A stretch of DNA of 7,498 nucleotides from the NCBI GenBank assembly GCA_003552485.1, contig PUMX01000455.1, positions 1-7,498 of the forward strand, read 5' to 3'. The notes beneath the pieces are model-generated. The model had not been told where the DNA came from. It saw only the letters and a program-made list of their open reading frames with translations, and made no database searches. Below are positions 1 through 5,713 of this stretch, piece by piece. Each line of letters opens with the position of its first letter. Position 1 is the first letter of the stretch. The position numbers were made by a program, and so were the translations under genes. The DNA comes from Candidatus Hydrogenedentota bacterium. GTDB taxonomy: Bacteria; Hydrogenedentota; Hydrogenedentia; Hydrogenedentales; SLHB01.

Positions 1-941
1 ACCTCAGCGAAGACGAGGTATATGAGCTGTTGGAGCTGGCCGACAGTCTGAAGAAGATGAACGAGGACAGCCGCGTATACCAGCCGCTCGAAGGCCATTC
101 GCTCGCCATGATCTTCGAAAAGCCTAGCCTGCGCACACGCGTAAGCTTCGAAGTGGGGATCTTTCAGTTGGGTGGATTGGGGGTCGTGTTGGATTACGGC
201 CAGATCAAACTGGGCGAGCGGGAATCGGTGCCCGATGTGGCCCGGAATCTGTCGCGCTGGGTTGACGGCATCGTTGCCCGAACCTATAGCCACGAAGCCG
301 TAGTGCAGCTTGCCGAGTACGCGACCGCGCCCGTCATAAACGCTCTGACCGATTACTTGCATCCGTGCCAAGTACTGGCGGACGCGCAGGCGCTACGACA
401 GCACAAAGGGGAGTTGAGCGGTCTGAAGGTGGCGTTCGTCGGCGACGGCAATAACGTGTGCCATTCGTGGCTCGAATTCGCCGCGCGAATCCCCATCGAT
501 TTCACGGTGGTGTGCCCGGAAGGGTTTGAACCCGATGAAGACATTGTGGCGTTCGCCAAGCGAGAGGCCGAAGGCAAAGTCGAAGTCACCGCCGACCTTG
601 CCACAGGACTCAAAGGCGCTGACGCCATCTATACGGACGTATGGGCCAGTATGGGGCAGGAAGAAGAACAGGCGGAGCGGCAGGCTGTCTTCCAACCGTA
701 TCAAATCAACAGCGCCGCTATGGCGCTCGCGAAGAAAGACGCCGTTTTCATGCACTGTTTGCCAGCCAAGCGCGGTTTTGAAGTGACTGACGACGTTGTT
801 GACGGCCCACGGTCTATTGTGTTCGACCAAGCCGAGGATAGGTTGCACACGCAGAAGGCCATTATGGTCACCTTGATGCAACGGCGGGAAGACGGCCTGA
901 GCGCAAAACGGAGCGCGCACTTACGCACCGCGGATCAGTAA
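1..941 (+). CDS. argF: Ornithine carbamoyltransferase (5'-partial)
   Basis: Cytoplasmic enzyme that joins carbamoyl phosphate to L-ornithine to give citrulline, the sixth step of arginine synthesis. The reading frame is open from the window edge (first full codon at 3), and the visible N-terminus LSEDEVYELLELA matches the first helix of the family, so the TTG at 30 is not the start; roughly 15-20 residues are probably missing to the left. Counting from codon 3: carbamoyl-phosphate motif SLRTR at 42-46, HPCQ at 120-123, the ornithine-binding SMG loop at 216-218 and HCLP at 251-254. The SMG loop favours ornithine over the acetyl- or succinyl-ornithine relatives. The usual AENRLH near the C-terminus reads AEDRLH here, and a polar tail of about 20 residues follows the last conserved helix. 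It lies 129 nt upstream of argG on the same strand. Family and step are certain; kinetic type (biosynthetic versus catabolic) is inferred from the argGH context. Confidence 0.96.
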   Translation, partial: LSEDEVYELLELADSLKKMNEDSRVYQPLEGHSLAMIFEKPSLRTRVSFEVGIFQLGGLGVVLDYGQIKLGERESVPDVARNLSRWVDGIVARTYSHEAVVQLAEYATAPVINALTDYLHPCQVLADAQALRQHKGELSGLKVAFVGDGNNVCHSWLEFAARIPIDFTVVCPEGFEPDEDIVAFAKREAEGKVEVTADLATGLKGADAIYTDVWASMGQEEEQAERQAVFQPYQINSAAMALAKKDAVFMHCLPAKRGFEVTDDVVDGPRSIVFDQAEDRLHTQKAIMVTLMQRREDGLSAKRSAHLRTADQ

Positions 942-966
942 CCCCATAGATGTGTTCAAGGCGGGG

Positions 967-978
967 AAGAGGCCTCTT
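967..978. other. 12-bp perfect palindrome after argF
   Basis: AAGAGGCCTCTT is self-complementary over all 12 bases and begins 25 nt after the argF stop. It has no loop, so it would suit a dimeric protein site better than an RNA hairpin. No T-run follows, so it does not look like an intrinsic terminator. The role is unknown and chance is possible. Confidence 0.3.
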
Positions 979-1004
979 GGATAGGGGAGTGGTTATGGGC
1001 GGAG

Positions 1005-1033
1005 CCGGCGGCAGCCGGGAGGCGGACACGCCT
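1005..1033 (+). other. Tandem small hairpins in the argG leader
   Basis: Two perfect 5-bp stems with 4-nt loops stand side by side. The first is CCGGC-GGCA-GCCGG at 1005-1018; the second is AGGCG-GACA-CGCCT at 1020-1033. Only one base separates them, and they end 23 nt before the argG ribosome site. No T-run follows, so they are not a standard terminator. They may be an RNA structure in the argF-argG transcript affecting stability or translation; that is inference. Confidence 0.35.
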
Positions 1034-1056
1034 GTTCGTGGCGATACGCACAAACC

Positions 1057-1064
1057 GAAAGGTG
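1057..1064 (+). promoter_or_regulatory. Ribosome binding site of argG
   Basis: GAAAGGTG lies 6 nt before the ATG at 1071. It decides the argG start: the longer frame opening with GTG at 1038 has no comparable site and would add 11 residues not found in the family. Confidence 0.7.
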
Positions 1065-1070
1065 TTTTCC

Positions 1071-2291
1071 ATGGCAAACGGAGTTAAGAAAATTGTTCTG
1101 GCGTATTCGGGCGGGCTGGACACTTCGGTCATCCTCAAGTGGCTGCAAGAAACGTACAACGCCGAGGTTATCGCCTACATTGCCGATATTGGGCAGGGCG
1201 AAGAACTCGAGCCCGCCCGGCGCAAGGCGCTGGACACTGGGGCTTCAGCCGTTTACGTCGACGACTTGCGTGATGAGTTCGTGCGCGATTTCGTTTTTCC
1301 CGCCATGCGCGCCCACGCCGTTTACGAGGGCTGCTACCTGTTGGGCACCAGCGTGGCGCGGCCGCTTATCGCCAAAGGCCAGATTGAAACCCTGCGCAAA
1401 GAAGGCGCCGACGCTGTATCGCATGGCGCGACAGGCAAGGGAAACGATCAGGTACGGTTCGAATTGACCTATTTCGCGCTCGAGCCCGACGTCACCGTCA
1501 TCGCGCCATGGCGCGAGTCTAAGTGGGATTTGACCAGCCGCACCAAGATGATCGAATACGCCAAAACGCACGGCATCGAAGTACCCAGCACAGCCGAAAA
1601 GCCCTATTCCATGGACCGGAACCTGCTCCATCTGTCATTCGAGGGCGGGATTCTGGAAGATCCCTGGCAGGAACCACCCGCCGACATGTTCAAGCTGACC
1701 GCGAACCCGGAAGACGCGCCGGACCAACCCGAATATGTCGAGATCGGCTTTGAGGCGGGAACGCCGGTCACGGTCAATAATGAACAGCTTGGACCCGGCG
1801 ATCTGCTGACGCGTTTGAATTCCATCGCGTCCAAGCACGGTGTCGGGCGTGTTGACCTCGTCGAAAACCGATTCGTAGGCATGAAGAGCCGAGGCGTATA
1901 CGAAACGCCCGGCGGCACGCTGCTTTACGCGGCTCACCGCGCCGTGGAATCGCTGACGATGGACCGCGAGGTGATGCTTCAGCGCGACGAACTTGCGCCG
2001 AAGATCGCTCAGCTTATCTATAATGGCTTTTGGTACGCTCCCGAAATGGAAGCCCTCATGGCCTTCGTCGATAAGTCGCAGGAGACAGTCACTGGCGTGG
2101 CGCGGCTGAAGCTATACAAGGGGTCGTGTATGGTTGTCGGCCGCAAGGCGGAGCGCACGCTGTATGACGAGCGGATCAGCACCTTCGAAGAAGACGCCGG
2201 AGCCTATCAGCAGGCCGACGCGACGGGCTTCATCCGGCTTAACGCGTTGCGGCTTCGCGTCCGTAACAAGGCCGGGTTTCTAAAGCAATAG
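1071..2291 (+). CDS. argG: Argininosuccinate synthase
   Basis: Cytoplasmic ATP-dependent ligase that condenses citrulline with aspartate to argininosuccinate, releasing AMP and pyrophosphate. The 406-residue product has the usual family length. The N-type ATP pyrophosphatase loop YSGGLDTS is at residues 12-19, the conserved stretch GTSVARPLIAK is near 92-102, and the second family signature GATGKGNDQVRFE, which contacts substrate and ATP, is at 119-131. The C-terminal oligomerisation segment (RLKLYKG to GFIRLNALRLRV) is present. The start at ATG 1071 is chosen because of the ribosome site at 1057-1064 and because family members begin just before the ATP loop. A common C-terminal GRKSPYSLY-type motif reads GRKAERTLY here, a mild variant. 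It sits between argF and argH on the same strand, 129 and 262 nt apart, so co-transcription is plausible but not proven. Confidence 0.98.
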   Translation: MANGVKKIVLAYSGGLDTSVILKWLQETYNAEVIAYIADIGQGEELEPARRKALDTGASAVYVDDLRDEFVRDFVFPAMRAHAVYEGCYLLGTSVARPLIAKGQIETLRKEGADAVSHGATGKGNDQVRFELTYFALEPDVTVIAPWRESKWDLTSRTKMIEYAKTHGIEVPSTAEKPYSMDRNLLHLSFEGGILEDPWQEPPADMFKLTANPEDAPDQPEYVEIGFEAGTPVTVNNEQLGPGDLLTRLNSIASKHGVGRVDLVENRFVGMKSRGVYETPGGTLLYAAHRAVESLTMDREVMLQRDELAPKIAQLIYNGFWYAPEMEALMAFVDKSQETVTGVARLKLYKGSCMVVGRKAERTLYDERISTFEEDAGAYQQADATGFIRLNALRLRVRNKAGFLKQ

Positions 2292-2301
2292 GCATCGCGC
2301 C

Positions 2302-2313
2302 CGAGACGTCTCG
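2302..2313. other. 12-bp perfect palindrome after argG
   Basis: CGAGACGTCTCG is self-complementary over 12 bases and begins 11 nt after the argG stop. Like the palindrome after argF, it follows a stop codon closely and lacks both a loop and a T-run. The two palindromes share no sequence beyond being symmetric. Function unknown. Confidence 0.3.
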
Positions 2314-2477
2314 CCGAGGCAGCCGTCCAGCCTACACGGAATCCGGAACCTTCCAGCGCTCAAGCCTAAAGCGCCGCGCGCCGATATAGATCTGTCCGAT
2401 TGCATTTGCTGCGCCAACCTTTGTCGCAGCGGCTGTGCTGCTGGTTTGACCGGGAGAACTTGTATATTCGCCCTCGT

Positions 2478-2490
2478 AACACAGTGTGTT
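2478..2490. promoter_or_regulatory. Operator-like dyad upstream of argH
   Basis: AACACAGTGTGTT is a perfect inverted repeat with 6-base arms around one central base. It lies about 64 nt before the argH start, just ahead of the promoter candidate at 2502-2530. The size and place fit a repressor or activator site. It does not resemble the AT-rich ArgR box (TGAAT/ATTCA arms), so the regulator cannot be named. Confidence 0.3.
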
Positions 2491-2501
2491 TGGGATGACG
2501 C

Positions 2502-2530
2502 TTGCTGTGAAGTAACGAATATTGTACAAA
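2502..2530 (+). promoter_or_regulatory. Weak sigma-70-like promoter candidate for argH
   Basis: TTGCTG at 2502-2507 and TACAAA at 2525-2530 are separated by 17 nt. They match the -35 and -10 consensus in 3 and 4 of 6 bases. A transcript from here would have a leader of under 20 nt containing the argH ribosome site. The match is poor and could be chance; the long gap after argG is the main reason to consider it. Confidence 0.22.
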
Positions 2531-2540
2531 AACCTAAAAC

Positions 2541-2545
2541 GAGGA
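2541..2545 (+). promoter_or_regulatory. Ribosome binding site of argH
   Basis: GAGGA lies 8 nt before the ATG at 2554. It supports that start over the upstream in-frame TTG at 2446, which would add 36 residues unlike the family. Confidence 0.7.
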
Positions 2546-2553
2546 CCAGATAT

Positions 2554-3933
2554 ATGAGCAAACTCTGGGGCGGCCGCTTTGAGTCGGATCCCGATGAGCT
2601 TGTGGTGGCCTTGGGGGATTCGGTGCGATTCGATTCCCGGTTGGCCCTGTGGGATATCCGGGGCAGCGAGGCGCACGCCCGCATGCTGGGCCGCCAAGGT
2701 ATTTTGGAACAGAGCGAGGTCGAACGCATTCTCGAGGGGCTTGCCGCAGTGCGCGCTGATGTAGAAGCTGGCCGCGTCCAGTGGGATCCCCGGCTCGAAG
2801 ATGTGCACACCAACATTGAGCACGCGTTGGTCCAAAGGATTGGCGATGCGGGCAAGCGGCTCCACACAGGCCGCAGCCGCAATGATCAAATCGCTCTTGA
2901 TACCCGCCTCTGGACTCGTGAACAAATCGATGTTGTCAACGGCTTACTGCGCGACGTGCAGGCGGCCCTTATTGACGCGGCTGAAGCCAATTTTCACGTA
3001 ATTCTGCCCGGCTGTACACATCTTCAACACGCTCAGCCGGTGCTCCTCGCCCACCATTTGCTTGCCTACGTCGAAATGCTTCAACGGGACGGAGAACGAT
3101 TCCGGAGTTTGCGGCGCCGCGTGAACAGGCTGCCATTGGGCGCGGCGGCGCTTGCGGGGACGTCCTATCCCATCGACCCCCAGCAAGTGGCGGATGAGCT
3201 CGGCTTCGAAGGCCTCTGCGCCAACAGTATGGACGCCGTGTCCGATCGCGACTACGTCATTGAGTTTTGCTCGGCCGCCGCCTTGGTCATGATGCATCTG
3301 TCGCGATTCTGCGAAGAGCTCATTCTGTGGTCCACTCCCGAGTACGGTTTTGTCGAGATAGGCGACGCCTTCACCACGGGTTCCAGCATTATGCCTCAGA
3401 AGAAGAATCCCGACGTGGCCGAACTGGTGCGGGGCAAGAGCGGGCGAGTGTATGGCGATCTCATGGCGTTGTTGACGGTTATGAAGGGATTGCCGCTCGC
3501 CTATAACCGCGACATGCAAGAAGATAAGGAGCCCCTATTCGACGCGGCGGATACGCTACGGTTGTGTCTGGCGGCCGTGGCCGGGATGACGCGGGCGGTC
3601 GCCTTTCGTGCGGATCGCATGATGGAAGCGGCCGGTGAAGGCTTCTTGGAAGCGACAGAACTCGCCGATTATTTGGTGACGAAAGGCGTTCCGTTCCGCG
3701 AAGCGCACGGCGTTGTCGGGCGAATCGTGTTGCACCTGTGCAAGAAGGGGCGCAAGCTGCCGGATTTGACGCTCGAGGAATTACGTGGCTTTTCCAGCGA
3801 ATTCGGCGATGACGCGCTTGCATTGCTTGACTTGAGAGCCGTCATTGAAAGGCGTAACCACCCAGGGGGCGTTGCGCCTGATCGTGTGGCGCAAGCCTTG
3901 CAGGCCGCCCGCGAACGGCTCGAAGAGGCGTAA
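2554..3933 (+). CDS. argH: Argininosuccinate lyase
   Basis: Cytoplasmic homotetrameric lyase of the fumarase/aspartase superfamily; splits argininosuccinate into arginine and fumarate, the last step of the pathway. The 459-residue product has the usual length and the typical opening MSKLWGGRF. Conserved blocks seen: HTGRSRND at 104-111, THLQHAQP at 155-162 (with the conserved histidine H156), and the superfamily signature GSSIMPQKKNP at 276-286, whose serine pair (S277/S278) holds the catalytic base of known family members. The three blocks come together from different subunits in solved structures, so all parts of the active site are present. The start is fixed by the GAGGA ribosome site and by the family N-terminus. 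It follows argG by 262 nt and is the last arg gene in view. Nothing suggests truncation or a frameshift. Confidence 0.98.
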   Translation: MSKLWGGRFESDPDELVVALGDSVRFDSRLALWDIRGSEAHARMLGRQGILEQSEVERILEGLAAVRADVEAGRVQWDPRLEDVHTNIEHALVQRIGDAGKRLHTGRSRNDQIALDTRLWTREQIDVVNGLLRDVQAALIDAAEANFHVILPGCTHLQHAQPVLLAHHLLAYVEMLQRDGERFRSLRRRVNRLPLGAAALAGTSYPIDPQQVADELGFEGLCANSMDAVSDRDYVIEFCSAAALVMMHLSRFCEELILWSTPEYGFVEIGDAFTTGSSIMPQKKNPDVAELVRGKSGRVYGDLMALLTVMKGLPLAYNRDMQEDKEPLFDAADTLRLCLAAVAGMTRAVAFRADRMMEAAGEGFLEATELADYLVTKGVPFREAHGVVGRIVLHLCKKGRKLPDLTLEELRGFSSEFGDDALALLDLRAVIERRNHPGGVAPDRVAQALQAARERLEEA

Positions 3934-3965
3934 GTCGCCTTCTAGTAGAAAGAATGACGTTCGTG

Positions 3966-4001
3966 GTTCAGCGCGCAGGAAGCATGGTGGCGCTGTTGAA
4001 C
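3966..4001 (+). other. Imperfect hairpin after argH
   Basis: CAGCGC at 3969-3974 pairs with GCGCTG at 3990-3995 across a 15-nt loop, and GTT (3966-3968) can pair with AAC (3999-4001) after a 3-nt bulge. It is the only sizeable stem found between argH and the regulator gene. There is no T-run, so it is at best a weak terminator or transcript-end stabiliser. A shorter AT-rich dyad, TTCTAGTAGAA, is at 3940-3950 just after the argH stop. Confidence 0.28.
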
Positions 4002-4070
4002 TGCGGTGAATGCGCTTAGTGGAGCCAGGGGTAACTATGCCGATTAGGCGCGGCGGCTATCGGCGGGTGC

Positions 4071-4078
4071 GGAAGGGG
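4071..4078 (+). promoter_or_regulatory. Candidate ribosome site of the HD-GYP regulator
   Basis: GGAAGGGG ends 6 nt before an in-frame TTG at 4085. It is the strongest purine-rich match near the start of the regulator gene. The rival is AGGGGT at 4027-4032, which lies 4 nt before an in-frame ATG at 4037. Confidence 0.45.
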
Positions 4079-4084
4079 AAATCC

Positions 4085-5596
4085 TTGACTGGGCATATGA
4101 CAGCATACAAGAGAATTCTCGTAGTTGACGACGAATCTGCGATCCGTGAGCTAATGCTCGAAATCCTGAGCGGGGAAGGCTATGCCGTCGAAGCGGTCGA
4201 GAGCGGTCCGGCCGCCCTCGAGAGGCTTCGGGAGGATTCCAGCTTCGCGCTGCTCTTCACGGATATTATGATGCCCGAGATGGATGGCATCACGCTGATT
4301 CGCGAAGCCCGGAAAGCTGTCCCCGCGATTATTCCTGTCTTGATGACGGGCTTCGCCAGTCTCGAAACCGCACGCGCCGCCGTGCTCGAAGGCGCCTACG
4401 ACTATGTGCTCAAGCCGTTTAGTTTGGGCGAAATCAAGCGGGCAGTCGATAATGCGTTCGAGCGGCATCATCATATGGGGGAGAAAGTCCGGCTCCGGGA
4501 GTTGAATGAGCTGTTTGACGTCAGCGAACGAATCGCCAGTATGCGGGACGAACAGGGGCTGCTTGACTTCGTTCTTGACGCAGCTTTGGAGCGGGTAAAT
4601 GCTGAGGAGGGCAGCCTGTTATTGACTTCCCACGATGGACGCGCCCTCGAATTGGCCGCGTCAACAAGCCTCAACGGCGAGCACACCGGTAATGGGGTAT
4701 TGATGAATGAAGGGATATCCGAATGGGTGGCCGAGCATGCGCAGCCCTTGCTGGTAAGCGGGGAAGAGGGTATGCCTGCCGGAATCGGCCGCGCGGGTTC
4801 GCCGTGTCCCCATTCCTTCATCTCGATGCCTATTGAGCGCAAGTATGATCAGAAGCAGAAGACCCGCGGGGTCCAGCACGTTCAACCGCGGGTTATCGCG
4901 GTGCTGAATGTGGCTGGTAAGCGTAACGGTGGGGGCTTCACGGAACGCGATCTTAGAATATTGAGCATCGTTGCGAATCACGCAGCAGCCGCGATTGAGA
5001 ACGCGCGGCTCATCCACGATATCGAACACGCTCACTTGAGTAGCTTACAGTCTATGGCGTTACTACTGGAAGCAAAGGATCCCTATACCCATGGACATAG
5101 CCAACGGGTGCGCGACTACGCGGTGCTGACCGCCAAACGTATGGGTATGTCGAAAGAGGACGTATCGACGATGCAGTTAGGCGCTATGCTGCACGATATC
5201 GGAAAAATTGGCGTCAAAGACGATGTGCTCGGCAAGAACGGCCATCTCACCGACGACGAATGGGCAATGATCAAGCAGCATCCTCAGATTGGCTACGAGG
5301 TGCTTGCGCCCGTGGGTTTTCTCAGCAAGGAACATCTGGCGCTGGTTCGTTCGCATCACGAGCGTATTGACGGAACCGGGTATCCTGACGGACTCGAGGG
5401 CGACCAGCTCTCGCCGCTGGTGCGCGTCATCGCGGTGGCTGATGCCTTTGACGCCATGTCGAGCAGCCGGGCCTATCGCAGCGCCATGTCTTTGTCGGGA
5501 ATTACGGCCGAGATCAAGCGGTGCGCCGGAGCCCAGTTCGATCGCAAGGTGGCGAGCCTGTTTGTGGATCTCATCGAAAGCGGTGAACTGACCTAG
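4085..5596 (+). CDS. Response regulator, REC-GAF-HD-GYP (cyclic-di-GMP phosphodiesterase type)
   Basis: Likely a cytoplasmic two-component regulator that hydrolyses cyclic-di-GMP when signalled. Numbered from TTG 4085 (503 residues): receiver domain about 10-130, with the acid pair DD at 15-16, phospho-acceptor D60 in FTDIMMPEMDG, then the conserved threonine in LMTGF and lysine in LKPF. A short helical linker leads to a GAF domain about 140-305, which carries an extra charged loop near IERKYDQKQK. The HD-GYP domain spans about 320-500, with HD at 370-371 (LHDIGKIG), HHE at 424-426 and DGTGYP to residue 434, so the metal and GYP motifs are intact. No membrane segment or DNA-binding domain is seen, so output is enzymatic. 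No partner histidine kinase is in view. The start is uncertain: TTG 4085 has the best ribosome site, ATG 4097 gives the typical receiver N-terminus (MTAYKRILVVDDE), and ATGs at 4037 and 4010 give longer basic N-termini. The GAF ligand is unknown. Confidence 0.93.
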   Translation: MTGHMTAYKRILVVDDESAIRELMLEILSGEGYAVEAVESGPAALERLREDSSFALLFTDIMMPEMDGITLIREARKAVPAIIPVLMTGFASLETARAAVLEGAYDYVLKPFSLGEIKRAVDNAFERHHHMGEKVRLRELNELFDVSERIASMRDEQGLLDFVLDAALERVNAEEGSLLLTSHDGRALELAASTSLNGEHTGNGVLMNEGISEWVAEHAQPLLVSGEEGMPAGIGRAGSPCPHSFISMPIERKYDQKQKTRGVQHVQPRVIAVLNVAGKRNGGGFTERDLRILSIVANHAAAAIENARLIHDIEHAHLSSLQSMALLLEAKDPYTHGHSQRVRDYAVLTAKRMGMSKEDVSTMQLGAMLHDIGKIGVKDDVLGKNGHLTDDEWAMIKQHPQIGYEVLAPVGFLSKEHLALVRSHHERIDGTGYPDGLEGDQLSPLVRVIAVADAFDAMSSSRAYRSAMSLSGITAEIKRCAGAQFDRKVASLFVDLIESGELT

Positions 5597-5713
5597 TGGG
5601 CCAGAGGCGTGTCCTGGCTTGCCGCCTTGCGCGCCGTCAAAGCAGGGAACGTTTCGAGCAATGCGCTAAGGCGCTTGGCCATACACCAAGGGGGGAGGCT
5701 CTACCGAGGCCGT
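5597..5713. other. Convergent spacer without a clear terminator
   Basis: This 117-nt gap separates the stop codons of two converging genes. Two weak stems are present: AGGCG/CGCCT (5605-5609 with 5623-5627) and CTTGG/CCAAG (5674-5678 with 5686-5690, 7-nt loop). Neither is followed by a T-run on either strand. No gene is supported here; plus-strand frames starting in it run into the antisense of the next gene. Confidence 0.5.

Larger units (their letters stand above)
2292..2553. other. argG-argH spacer, no gene seen
   Basis: This 262-nt gap is long for a tight operon. Minus-strand frames crossing it run on into argH antisense and show no family resemblance. The gap holds a 12-bp palindrome (2302-2313), a small hairpin with stems GCAGC/GCTGC (2426-2441), an odd-length dyad (2478-2490) and a weak promoter-like pair near argH. 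A TTGACC at 2446-2451 and a TATATT at 2463-2468 are only 11 nt apart, too close to act together as a standard sigma-70 promoter. No intrinsic terminator with a T-run is seen after argG. Confidence 0.6.

Noticed and set aside
393..920. 175-codon minus-strand frame inside argF
   Set aside because: Antisense to a clearly conserved enzyme; composition fits a reverse-strand shadow.
2446..2468. TTGACC and TATATT as a strong argH promoter
   Set aside because: The two boxes are individually good but only 11 nt apart, against about 17 in working sigma-70 promoters, and no fitting partner was found for either one.
2292..2553. ArgR (arginine repressor) boxes upstream of argH
   Set aside because: No AT-rich TGAAT/ATTCA dyad pair was found here or in the argF-argG gap.
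2280..2925. Two overlapping minus-strand frames of about 200 codons across the argG-argH gap
   Set aside because: Both run well into the antisense of argH, two overlap each other, and neither product resembles a protein family; they are best explained as shadows of argH extended through the spacer.
5597..5713. Bidirectional intrinsic terminator between converging genes
   Set aside because: The stems are only 5 bp and no T-run follows on either strand.
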